This document shows, in pieces, positions 8,917 through 16,118 of a stretch of DNA of 64,000 nucleotides. Location: positions 1-64,000 of the forward strand of contig QAZA01000014.1 in NCBI GenBank assembly GCA_003054695.1, given 5' to 3'. The stretch is from Verrucomicrobia bacterium LW23. Its GTDB lineage: Bacteria > Verrucomicrobiota > Verrucomicrobiia > Methylacidiphilales > UBA1321. A model generated the notes under the pieces. That model made no database searches. It was not told the DNA's origin and was given only the letters and a program-made list of their open reading frames with translations. Position numbers and translations under genes: made by a program. Numbering within the stretch: the first letter of the stretch is position 1; each line of letters starts with the position of its first letter.

Positions 8917-10161
8917 TTACCGTCGCGGCCCGGGCGTTGTCTCGCCTTCCACCCATTCGCCTTCCACCATAACCGTGCGGGGGTGCTTGGGCACGCCGCG
9001 CTCGTTGCGGTGAAGCTGGGCGACGACGTTGTCCACCGCGGCGGCGCCGGCAACCGGCCAGTTCTGGTTAAGGCCGGAGAGGCGCAGGCCGGCAAAGTGG
9101 CTGGGCTGGCTTACGTGGGCAAAGGCGACCTCGTCAGGCACCTTCATGCCGCTGCGCAGCAGGCAGTCGAGAAGGCCGTCGTGGCCAATCACCACCTCCG
9201 GCCGGTGGCGGCGCACCCAGGCCATGATGGGAACCTCGTAGCCTTCGCCCACCTCGCCGTAGTACACGGGCACGCGGTCACGCGCGGGGCGGCGCAGCTG
9301 AAATCCCGCGGCGCAGGCCGTCCACGAGTGATCGACCTTTTCGTCCACCACCGGGTTCATGGCCAGGCCGATGCGCCGGTAGCCTTTGGCCAGCAACGTC
9401 TCGTGCATCACCATCATGCCGTGGTACTGGTGATGGGTAACGCGGTGGATGCGGGGCTCCAGCATGCTGTTGCCCAGAGCCACACTGCTCCACTCACTCC
9501 AGTCCAGCCAGTCCACACCGGCTGTCAGCGGCAGCGGCGCGATGATGACGCCCTGGATGTTGCGGGAGCGCAGCACCTTCTCCAGGCTGCCGGGGTGGGC
9601 GTGAAACTGCTCCATGTTAAGTGTGTCGACAAGGAATCCGAGCTCCTGCGCGCGGCGACTGATGCCCTCCAGCGTGTCGCGGCCAATCCACCGCTGGCGC
9701 GAGTTGCTGTGGCTGACCAGAAAGGCCAGGTTGGACTGATACGTCGTCGGCCGCACGGAGCGCAGGTGCGACATGAGTGTGGCCACCATGGGGTTGGGCC
9801 GGTAGCCGAGCTTTTGCGCCGCCGCATGCACCTGCTGCCGCGTGGCGTCCGAAATGCGCGGGTGGTTGCGTAGGGCAAGCGACACCGTCATGACACTGCA
9901 ACCCGCCGCCTGGGCGATGGTGCGCATGGTGGGCCGGCGCGCTCCGTCGCTCTCCAGGATGTCCGGCAGCGGGGCGTAGTCCGGCGAGGAAAGGGGATCG
10001 GACCCCGGCGCATGGGCGTGGCTGGGCACGGAGGCAGAGGCGGGCCCGGGACTCTGCGCGGGGCGTTTGCCGCCATTGCCGTTATTGCCGCCGCGGGCCG
10101 GGCCATCTGCCTTGTTGCTGCTGTTGGCGCCATGTGCGCTGGTTCTGCCACCTCGTGTCAC
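8917..10161 (-). CDS. LacI-family transcriptional regulator with N-terminal extension
   Basis: Up to 414 residues from a GTG at 10161. The helix-turn-helix (MRTIAQAAGCSVMTVSLAL) begins only at about residue 79, with the hinge segment KLGYRPNPMVATLMSHLR after it. The sensor part contains GVIIAPLPL and ends with FAHVSQPSHF and a proline-rich close. The first 78 residues are Gly/Ser/Pro-rich (GGNNGNGGKR) and look disordered. An internal start at Met79 would give a normal 336-residue LacI protein. A good -10 box (TACAAT, 10168-10173) lies six bases before the GTG, which supports the long form if translation is leaderless. The ligand is unknown. Confidence 0.88.
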   Translation of the reverse strand: MTRGGRTSAHGANSSNKADGPARGGNNGNGGKRPAQSPGPASASVPSHAHAPGSDPLSSPDYAPLPDILESDGARRPTMRTIAQAAGCSVMTVSLALRNHPRISDATRQQVHAAAQKLGYRPNPMVATLMSHLRSVRPTTYQSNLAFLVSHSNSRQRWIGRDTLEGISRRAQELGFLVDTLNMEQFHAHPGSLEKVLRSRNIQGVIIAPLPLTAGVDWLDWSEWSSVALGNSMLEPRIHRVTHHQYHGMMVMHETLLAKGYRRIGLAMNPVVDEKVDHSWTACAAGFQLRRPARDRVPVYYGEVGEGYEVPIMAWVRRHRPEVVIGHDGLLDCLLRSGMKVPDEVAFAHVSQPSHFAGLRLSGLNQNWPVAGAAAVDNVVAQLHRNERGVPKHPRTVMVEGEWVEGETTPGPRR

Positions 10162-10167
10162 ACGCTC

Positions 10168-10173
10168 ATTGTA
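10168..10173 (-). promoter_or_regulatory. Candidate -10 box six bases before the GTG start
   Basis: TACAAT on the minus strand fits the -10 consensus at five of six positions. The -35 region is poor. The spacing would put the transcription start at or next to the GTG at 10161. Confidence 0.35.
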
Positions 10174-10213
10174 GCGAGTCCTGCCCGTGCGGCCATCTCA
10201 AAAAGCAGGCGTT

Positions 10214-10804
10214 TCAGGCCCGGGCCGGGGCGGCGGACGTACGGGGCACGACGAGGCGGAAGAGAAACAGGGCGACGCCGCACGTGGCCCCTACGATGTA
10301 GAGCGCCGCAAAGAAGGTGGCGATGCCGCCGCCGATAACGCTGAACTTCCAGTTAGCCACCACAAACAGGCTAAGCCGTTCCTCCGCCGGGTTCTTGAGA
10401 AAAGCGCGGCATTGCTCCAGCACGCCAGGCAGGCTGGCGGGGGAGACAGAGACTTCGGCAGGCACCCCGGGCTCCGGGGGCAGAAGCACCAGAAAGCCCT
10501 GGTCCTCTGACTTGGTGCGATCGCGCGTGACGGACTCGCCATGGCGGCGGCTGGATGTAGTGCCCGATACGTTGCGCTCGCTGACGCCGATTACCGAGTC
10601 CACCACCACCGTCTTGTACGGCACAACGAAAAGAAGGCAGGTACTGGCCCGCACCGAAACTCGATCCCCCACACGCTGAAAGTTGACCCAGGAGACCGGG
10701 GCGATAGCTGTAACCAGAGCGGGGACGCCGAGAAAGACGAGCAGAGCGATGGCCTGGGTAATGAGCCATCCGGTAAGGCCGGGTTCCGCGTTATTTGCAT
10801 TCAT
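10214..10804 (-). CDS. Membrane protein of unknown function, two transmembrane segments
   Basis: About 196 residues from the ATG at 10804 (MNANNAEPGL). The open frame continues upstream across the YkgJ-like gene and is a shadow there. There are two hydrophobic segments: residues about 12-40 (LITQAIALLVFLGVPALVTA) and about 155-188 (VIGGGIATFFAALYIVGATC and following). The roughly 110-residue soluble part between them contains VVPYKTVVVDSVIGVSERNVSG and a Leu-rich LPGVLEQCRAFLKNP. No family is recognised. It is 52 bases upstream of the LacI gene on the same strand and divergent from the YkgJ-like gene. Confidence 0.65.
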   Translation of the reverse strand: MNANNAEPGLTGWLITQAIALLVFLGVPALVTAIAPVSWVNFQRVGDRVSVRASTCLLFVVPYKTVVVDSVIGVSERNVSGTTSSRRHGESVTRDRTKSEDQGFLVLLPPEPGVPAEVSVSPASLPGVLEQCRAFLKNPAEERLSLFVVANWKFSVIGGGIATFFAALYIVGATCGVALFLFRLVVPRTSAAPARA

Positions 10805-10936
10805 GGATTGGATAAGTAGTGAATGTCGGACGAACGGGTACGGCTTGTTTGGCGAAAGTGCCGAAGATTCTTGCGAAATGCAAGGCCGGGTTCGGGCCGA
10901 AACGGCCTGCTTCTCACCCCCGCCTTGCATGTACAC

Positions 10937-10966
10937 TTGTATCCGCGGGCCCTGGCGCGTTACACT
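10937..10966 (+). promoter_or_regulatory. Candidate leaderless promoter of the YkgJ-like gene
   Basis: TTGTAT (10937-10942), 18 bases, TACACT (10961-10966), and the ATG seven bases later at 10974. No Shine-Dalgarno sequence is present. The spacing predicts transcription starting at the A of ATG. Confidence 0.4.
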
Positions 10967-10973
10967 TGGGGCT

Positions 10974-11480
10974 ATGGCAAAGTCCCGCAGAGGTGCCGCG
11001 GCAGGCAACGGCGGCGGATCGGCGCGCGGCCCGTCCGCAGCGTCGGCCGCGGAGGCGCGCCGGGCGGCGCTTGCGGAGGTGCTTGCCGTGTACGCGGAGC
11101 TGGAGAAGCGGCCCGCCGAGCGGTCCTGCACCCTGCGCACGGAGTGCTGCCAGTTTCGGCTGACGGGCCGCACGCCCATGGTAACGGCCGGCGAGGCCGA
11201 GGTGGCCGCGCGCGGCGTTCGCGCAAGCGGCAGGCGCAGCGTGGAGGCGCGGCCCGATGGCGCATGCCCGCTGCTGCATCCGCGCACCGGCCGGTGCATG
11301 GCCTACGCCGCGAGGCCGTTTGGCTGCCGCACGCATTTTTGCGAGGCGGCGGGTGGTCCGCGAGATCGGTCGAGCGTACTGGATCTGATCCGCCGCCTGG
11401 AGCGCGCGGACGAAATGCTGGATGGCTGCGGCCCGCGACCCTTTCCCGCAGCCTTGCAAGAGGCGCTGGAACAGGCATAA
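10974..11480 (+). CDS. YkgJ-like cysteine-cluster protein
   Basis: 168 residues from the ATG at 10974. It carries the cysteine pattern of the YkgJ/CxxCxxCC metal-binding family: SCTLRTECCQF, then ACPLLHPRTGRCMAY and, after a short gap, GCRTHFC. The order and the block between (TPMVTAGE, YAARPFGCR) match family members. The cysteines probably bind zinc or an iron-sulfur cluster; the biological role of the family is unclear. The first about 25 residues are Gly/Ala/Ser-rich and probably disordered. The stop codon overlaps the -10 box of the next gene at 11476-11481. It is divergent from the membrane-protein gene at 10214-10804. Confidence 0.82.
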   Translation: MAKSRRGAAAGNGGGSARGPSAASAAEARRAALAEVLAVYAELEKRPAERSCTLRTECCQFRLTGRTPMVTAGEAEVAARGVRASGRRSVEARPDGACPLLHPRTGRCMAYAARPFGCRTHFCEAAGGPRDRSSVLDLIRRLERADEMLDGCGPRPFPAALQEALEQA

Positions 11481-11481
11481 T
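11454..11481 (+). promoter_or_regulatory. Candidate leaderless promoter inside the end of the previous gene
   Basis: TTGCAA (11454-11459), 16 bases, CATAAT (11476-11481), with the ATG at 11490 eight bases later. The -10 box contains the TAA stop of the upstream gene, so the next gene can be expressed separately. Confidence 0.4.
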
Positions 11482-11489
11482 GACGCCCG

Positions 11490-11951
11490 ATGAAGGATGC
11501 CACCGAGCTGCCAGCCGACGCGCCGCCAGGCGGGGACGAGCCTCTGCCGTCCGGCCCGCACCTCATGTTCGTTTACGGAACGCTTCGCCCCGGCCTGGAG
11601 AACTTTGGGGAGATGGAAGGCGGCAGCTACCTCGGCCCCGGCCGCACCCTGGAGCGCTACGCCCTGTTTGCGGACGATGAGCTTCCCTACCTGGCCCGCC
11701 AGCCCGCCATCTCGCGCATCACCGGCGACATCTTCGAGCTGACCACCGAGCACCTGCTGCGCCTGGACCGCTTTGAAGGCCACCCCTCCTGGTACCGCCG
11801 CGAGTCCGTCCCCGTCATCGACCCGGAAGGCAACAGCCTGCACTGCTGGGTTTACTTCTGCCAAACGCCCCACGGCAGCATCGTCAAATCCGGTGATTAC
11901 GTTCTGCACCGGCAGCTGCCGCGCCAGAGCATCGGCAAAGATCTGTTTTAG
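11490..11951 (+). CDS. Gamma-glutamylcyclotransferase-like (AIG2/GGCT-fold) protein
   Basis: 153 residues. The fold signature is FVYGTLRPG (27-35), which forms the substrate-binding loop. LDRFEGHPSWYRR follows, where Glu96 is the expected catalytic base, and then the strand HCWVYFC. Enzymes of this fold release 5-oxoproline from gamma-glutamyl or epsilon-glutamyl amines; which substrate applies here cannot be told. The first about 20 residues (PADAPPGGDEPLPSG) look disordered. It follows the YkgJ-like gene by nine bases but has its own promoter candidate. No Shine-Dalgarno sequence is seen. Confidence 0.85.
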   Translation: MKDATELPADAPPGGDEPLPSGPHLMFVYGTLRPGLENFGEMEGGSYLGPGRTLERYALFADDELPYLARQPAISRITGDIFELTTEHLLRLDRFEGHPSWYRRESVPVIDPEGNSLHCWVYFCQTPHGSIVKSGDYVLHRQLPRQSIGKDLF

Positions 11952-11974
11952 GATTAGACGTGCATGGACCGGGA

Positions 11975-12120
11975 ATTTCCGAGAACCTCGTTGAGGTTGT
12001 CAGAGCCTTGCGAACATCTGTTCTTGGCGAAACTTTCCGTCCTTGGCGATACTATCGCTTCGGATTTTTTTCACGCGAAGCGGGACGAAGCCGCGAAGGG
12101 GGATGGGGAATGTTGGGCAA
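11975..12120. repeat. Mosaic intergenic repeat, copy 1
   Basis: This holds CTTTCCGTCCTTGG (12033-12046), identical to a block at 32194-32207. It also holds a module with CACGCGAAGCGGGAC, GAAGCCGCGAAGGGGGA and GGGGA (about 12073-12110), which aligns with 44531-44576. No protein is encoded. Confidence 0.6.
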
Positions 12121-12133
12121 TCCCCGGCTTCAG

Positions 12134-12180
12134 TTTCGATTTCTATATCGATGTTGCTGATTCTTCGAGTAGAATCGAAA
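12134..12180. promoter_or_regulatory. Inverted repeat TTTCGATT/AATCGAAA before the dioxygenase-like gene
   Basis: TTTCGATT (12134-12141) and AATCGAAA (12173-12180) face each other in an AT-rich stretch 26 bases before the ATG at 12206. It could be an operator or a hairpin; TAGAAT (12169-12174) between the arms resembles a -10 box. Confidence 0.35.
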
Positions 12181-12205
12181 GGAAGCGGTATCGTAATGTG
12201 GGCAC

Positions 12206-13030
12206 ATGCTCCACAACATTACTGAAGCTCAATGGAAGGAATATGATGAGGTTGGCTATCTTAAGCTGGGCCGGATGGACGGCGCGCAGCTTAAGGCGAT
12301 GCAGGACCGCATCGATGCGATTATGCTGGGCGATGCCCCAGCGCCGTACGACCGGATGCTGATGCAGCTGGACAGCGAAACCGGCGCCTACGAAGACGCC
12401 GGGCAGCAGAGCAAAGGGCACAAGGGGCGCACGCTCAATTATCGCAAGATTCAGGACCTGGAATGGGATCCCACGTTCTTTGACTACCTCACCGGCTCCG
12501 TGTTTGAGGATTTGTGCGGCCGCGTGTATGGCCCGGAGAAGCGGGTGGCCGTCTTCCGCGCCATGTTTATGAACAAGCCCGCCAACAAGGGCACGTTCCT
12601 GCCCTGGCATCAGGACCGCTGGACGGCGTTTGATCGCGACCCGCTGCTGACCGTGTGGACGGCGATGGACCCCGCGACGAAGGAGAACGGATGCGTGCAG
12701 GTCATCCCCGGCAGCCACAGATACGGGCTCATCAACCCCGCGCACGGGTCGGGCTTTCTCAGCAAGGCGCAGTCTGCGGCCATATGTACACCGGATCGCA
12801 TAGTGTACGTGGAGCTGGAGCCGGGCGAGGTGGTCATCCTGCACAATCACCTGCTGCATGCCAGCGACGTCAACCGCAGCTCGCAATCCCGCCGCGCGCT
12901 CAGCGTGTGCTACATGGACGCCGACACGCTGGACAAGGGCGAGCCCAACACCCTGCCCGTTGTTTTTGGCCGTGGCGCGCTAACGCGGGCGGAGATCGAC
13001 GCCGCGGCCTCCGCGCTGGCGACGGCGTAG
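12206..13030 (+). CDS. Phytanoyl-CoA dioxygenase-like (PhyH) Fe(II)/2-oxoglutarate oxygenase
   Basis: 274 residues. The jelly-roll iron site is visible: His135 and Asp137 in FLPWHQDRW, and the distal His218 in VVILHNHLLHAS. Arg229 or Arg230 (SQSRRALSV) is the likely 2-oxoglutarate carboxylate anchor. NGCVQVIPGSHRYG (161-174) is the typical PhyH strand. Bacterial PhyH relatives hydroxylate varied small molecules, so the substrate is open. The ATG at 12206 is preceded in frame by a stop at 12194, which fixes the start. The gene stands alone between repeat copy 1 and a convergent membrane-protein gene. Confidence 0.88.
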   Translation: MLHNITEAQWKEYDEVGYLKLGRMDGAQLKAMQDRIDAIMLGDAPAPYDRMLMQLDSETGAYEDAGQQSKGHKGRTLNYRKIQDLEWDPTFFDYLTGSVFEDLCGRVYGPEKRVAVFRAMFMNKPANKGTFLPWHQDRWTAFDRDPLLTVWTAMDPATKENGCVQVIPGSHRYGLINPAHGSGFLSKAQSAAICTPDRIVYVELEPGEVVILHNHLLHASDVNRSSQSRRALSVCYMDADTLDKGEPNTLPVVFGRGALTRAEIDAAASALATA

Positions 13031-13078
13031 GCGTAGGCATTGGGCACGGGAACCGGGCGGCGCTTGCCGGGCCTGCGC

Positions 13079-13678
13079 TTAGAAGCTCGGCGCGGAGGGC
13101 GCTTGCGGTCTTGGCGCAAGCAGCGCTTTTCTGCGAAGAAGTGCGTACACAGCAATACCAGCATGCATAAGGATGGCTGCGCCAAGGCCGACGGCGTGAT
13201 GGATCAGCGTGACCCCGGGCGCGTGGTGAACCTCGGCCAGTGAGAAGGCCGCGAGCGGAAAGAAGAGAAACACCGCAGTCCAGAGGCCGGGATTATAGCA
13301 GCGCATCCTGAGCCCCTGGACGACGTGCACCACGGCGTTGACCAGCGTGGTGTACACGCCGATTAACCCAAAGCCGACGTGCACAAAGCACGCCAGCAGT
13401 ATGGAAACCGCATTGCCGCCCCACACGCCGCCAATGTTTATAACGAACACGCTCAGCGGCGTCAGGATCTCCCTGCCGCCGCCGAGCAGTTGATTGGCGA
13501 AGGTGCGAAAGCGGTCCTCGTTGTGCTCCTCAAACTGATGGATCATGTAGACGGGCAGGTGCAGGTACACCAGAATCATCGCGGAGCTCCAGCCATGGCA
13601 GGTGGCGGGCATCAGCGCCAGCAGCACAAAGCCGGCGAGAAAGCCGCCGTAAACCCAGTGGTTGAGCAAGCCTTTCAT
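13079..13678 (-). CDS. HXXEE-domain membrane protein
   Basis: 199 residues with four to five hydrophobic segments: about 10-27, 32-48, 75-105, 125-145 and 160-183. HQFEEH (47-52), near the end of the second segment, is the signature of the HXXEE family. Several more histidines sit at helix ends (HHAPGVTLIHHAVG), suggesting a membrane metal site. The family's function is unknown. The C-terminus is a short Pro/Ala-rich tail. It is on the same strand as the sugar isomerase-like gene, 33 bases downstream of it, and may share its transcript. Confidence 0.8.
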   Translation of the reverse strand: MKGLLNHWVYGGFLAGFVLLALMPATCHGWSSAMILVYLHLPVYMIHQFEEHNEDRFRTFANQLLGGGREILTPLSVFVINIGGVWGGNAVSILLACFVHVGFGLIGVYTTLVNAVVHVVQGLRMRCYNPGLWTAVFLFFPLAAFSLAEVHHAPGVTLIHHAVGLGAAILMHAGIAVYALLRRKALLAPRPQAPSAPSF

Positions 13679-13711
13679 GGTGGGGCGGGCGCGAGCGGAC
13701 GCGAGACGGAG

Positions 13712-14653
13712 TTACACGCCGGCCAGGTACGTTGCCGCGGCCATCAGCCCCGCCTTCTCGCCCTGGGTGGTGCCGTTAAAGTGCGCATCCTCCAGCTCGA
13801 TGGATACGGCGCCCTTGTAGCCAGTCTCCACCAGCTTGCGGAAGATCCGCTGCCACGGCACCTGGCCCTGCCCGGGGATAGTGTAGCGCCAGAACGGTCC
13901 GCCAAAGCCGGGCGCCGTGGCGAGGGTGGGGGGCTGCTCCGTGCCGAACTCGTACAGCGCGTCGAGGTCGATATCCGTATCCTTGCCGTGCACGTGGTGC
14001 ACCCGCGAGTGGAACTCGCCGAGGAAACGCACCGGGTCGATGCCCATGCGCAGCAGGTGCGAGGGATCGTAATTGACGCCGAACACCGGCGACGGGCAGG
14101 CGCCGAAAACGGCGCGGCAGCTCTCCGGCGTGCAGGCCAGCGCGCCGGGGCCGGGCCAGCCTTCAAACACAATGCGGCTGTCGTGCGCGCGCAGCACGGG
14201 CTCCAGGGCGTTCAGGCTCTCGCTGGCCAGGGCGAGGTTGCGGCGGCGCTCCAGGGTGGGATCCTCCGGTAACAGCACCATAAAGTACGTGCGGATACCA
14301 TAGGCTGCGCACTTGCCAACATAAGTGGTGATCTTATCGATACTTGCCTTGCGACGGCTTTCGTCCGTGGAGAGCAGCGCTTTCCAGTCCGCGCCGCCGC
14401 ACAGATCGGCCGAGCCTACCAGCAGGCCGGCCTCCAGCACGGTGGGCGCCGCGGTGTCGGCGTTGGCGCCCAGGTCAATCACGCTTAGCCCGGCGCCGGC
14501 GGCCCAGGCGGTCACGGCGGGGAGATCCTTCTGCCACTCGCTCCAGCCCAGGCGAAAGCCAATGGGGAAGGAGCCGGTGCGTGTGCGAAGAGCGGAGGCG
14601 GCGACGGGCGAAGCGGCGACCGCCGCGGCGGCACTGATCATCGAATCGAGCAT
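13712..14653 (-). CDS. Sugar phosphate isomerase/epimerase-like TIM-barrel protein
   Basis: 313 residues. The xylose-isomerase-like barrel is recognised by its expected metal-binding positions: Glu in VFEGWPG, Asp/His in GVNYDPSHLLRMG, His in HHVHGKDTDID and the closing Glu in VSIELED. A weak signal-like start (MISAAAAVAASPVAASA) could mean export, but this family is normally cytoplasmic. A second ATG lies four codons in. It is divergent from a LacI-type gene at 14926 with about 270 bases between, so that regulator is a natural candidate for controlling it. TATAGC lies five bases before the ATG. The exact substrate cannot be assigned. Confidence 0.85.
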   Translation of the reverse strand: MLDSMISAAAAVAASPVAASALRTRTGSFPIGFRLGWSEWQKDLPAVTAWAAGAGLSVIDLGANADTAAPTVLEAGLLVGSADLCGGADWKALLSTDESRRKASIDKITTYVGKCAAYGIRTYFMVLLPEDPTLERRRNLALASESLNALEPVLRAHDSRIVFEGWPGPGALACTPESCRAVFGACPSPVFGVNYDPSHLLRMGIDPVRFLGEFHSRVHHVHGKDTDIDLDALYEFGTEQPPTLATAPGFGGPFWRYTIPGQGQVPWQRIFRKLVETGYKGAVSIELEDAHFNGTTQGEKAGLMAAATYLAGV

Positions 14654-14925
14654 AAATTGCTATAGAAGAAGTGGTTAGCAAGCATGGCAACCCGGCGTCG
14701 ATACATCGGACACGGCGGAATCTCCGAGGCGGGGTTGTCGCAATTGCCATGAGATTCGCACAGGCGACCGGCCGGGGCAATGTATCTTTGGCCCTCCATG
14801 CGCGCAGGCATCGCAATAGATTGACCTGACGCGGCGGTTGATGCATGCTCGCGTGCGACGCTGCGTCGCGTCCCTCGCCATCTACCGTCGGCTCGCCTCT
14901 CCTCACCCGCTTCGTCGCTTCCCCT

Positions 14926-15963
14926 ATGGTTACGATCCGCGATCTCGCCGCGCATCTGCAGGTGGGCAAGTCGACTGTCCAGCGGGCGCTCTCCGGACAG
15001 GGCGGCATCTCCCCGCAAACGCGCGAGCGCGTGCTGGCCGCCGCCGCCGAGCTGGGCTACCGGCCCGATCCTTTGTACTCTATCCTCGGCTCTCAAAGCC
15101 GGCAGTCCCGCTCGCTCTCGCTGGCGCTGGCGTATCTGGACCGCGATATGTACAAGGACCGTCGCATCAGTATAAGTGCCGCCGGTGTAAGCAGTTATGA
15201 GCCCGCGCGCGTCCGCGCCGAGCAACTGGGCTACAGCCTGGAGCATGTGCATATCGACGAGCTCGGCGCCGGACGCCGCCTGATGGACGTGCTTTATCAC
15301 CGGGGCTACGCGGGCGTCCTTATCGGCCAGACGCGTACTCCGGATCACGAGGCGATACTGGCCAACACGCACTTGCCGGTTGTCTGCTGCGGGCGCATCG
15401 ATCCGCTGCCGCTCCACACCGTGCAGCCCGACATTGTGCAGATGGTGCGCCTGGCATGGAGCCAGACACTCGCCGCCGGCTACACACGCATCGGCGCCGC
15501 GTTTGGCTTGCACGCCGTGCCCATTGCGGACGACTGGGAACGCATCGGCACCTTCCTGGCCTGCCAGACGGAGACGGTGCCCAACAAGCGCGACCGCATT
15601 CCGCCCAACCTCAGCCCCATGCGCGACAAAGCCGCCGCCATGGCCTGGCTTCGCGAGTACAAGCCGGAGGCGGTGATAGGCTTTGGCCTTGGCAGCTACT
15701 ACGAGTTACGTGACGGCGGCGTTGACATGAGCCGCCTGGCTTTTGTCTCCCTGCACACGTCGCTCGTCACCGGGTCGGTTGGGGTGGCCGGCGTTTTAGA
15801 GGCGAAGTCGATCGCCCACGAGTCGGTGAATCTGCTGGACCAGCTGATACGGCACCGCAATGTGGGCGTTCCTGAGCAGCCGCTGCGCATTCTCGTGCCC
15901 GGCAAATGGCGGGACGGGGAGTCGCTTTTTCCCAGGGAACAGGTGTTTGGCCGGCGCAAGTAG
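14926..15963 (+). CDS. LacI-family transcriptional regulator
   Basis: 345 residues from the ATG at 14926 (MVTIRDLAAHL). The frame is open for 27 more codons upstream, but the DNA-binding domain begins here. The helix-turn-helix is VTIRDLAAHLQVGKSTVQRAL, followed by the hinge segment ELGYRPDPLYSILGSQ. The sensor lobe runs from LSLALAYLD, and the C-terminal region reads AFVSLHTSLVTGSVGVAGV. Like the protein at 8917-10161, it has the 'GYRPDP' / 'GYRPNP' hinge followed by a long first-lobe loop typical of Verrucomicrobiota LacI proteins. The divergent isomerase gene (13712-14653) and the exported protein downstream (16119) are candidate targets. Confidence 0.9.
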   Translation: MVTIRDLAAHLQVGKSTVQRALSGQGGISPQTRERVLAAAAELGYRPDPLYSILGSQSRQSRSLSLALAYLDRDMYKDRRISISAAGVSSYEPARVRAEQLGYSLEHVHIDELGAGRRLMDVLYHRGYAGVLIGQTRTPDHEAILANTHLPVVCCGRIDPLPLHTVQPDIVQMVRLAWSQTLAAGYTRIGAAFGLHAVPIADDWERIGTFLACQTETVPNKRDRIPPNLSPMRDKAAAMAWLREYKPEAVIGFGLGSYYELRDGGVDMSRLAFVSLHTSLVTGSVGVAGVLEAKSIAHESVNLLDQLIRHRNVGVPEQPLRILVPGKWRDGESLFPREQVFGRRK

Positions 15964-16035
15964 GTGCGCGGGCGGAGGCGGTTGCGGGGGGGATGAAGAG
16001 AAAATGGGCGGGGCGCTCATTCCTTGCTTGTCACT

Positions 16036-16068
16036 CGATTGCAATCGCATTATCCTGTATTGATCAAT
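16036..16068. promoter_or_regulatory. Two perfect palindromes upstream of an exported-protein gene
   Basis: CGATTGCAATCG (16036-16047) and ATTGATCAAT (16059-16068) are both perfect palindromes, with centres 22 bases apart, about 50-80 bases before the ATG at 16119. They fit operator sites for a dimeric LacI-type protein, for example the one encoded just upstream. Confidence 0.4.
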
Positions 16069-16118
16069 CGAATGCATCACGCCGGCGACCGGCTTCTCCT
16101 CCCACCGTCCTTGCTCCT

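Noticed and set aside
11964-12362. Open frame overlapping the start of the dioxygenase-like gene
   Set aside because: Half of it is repeat DNA and the rest is an out-of-frame reading of a well-supported gene.
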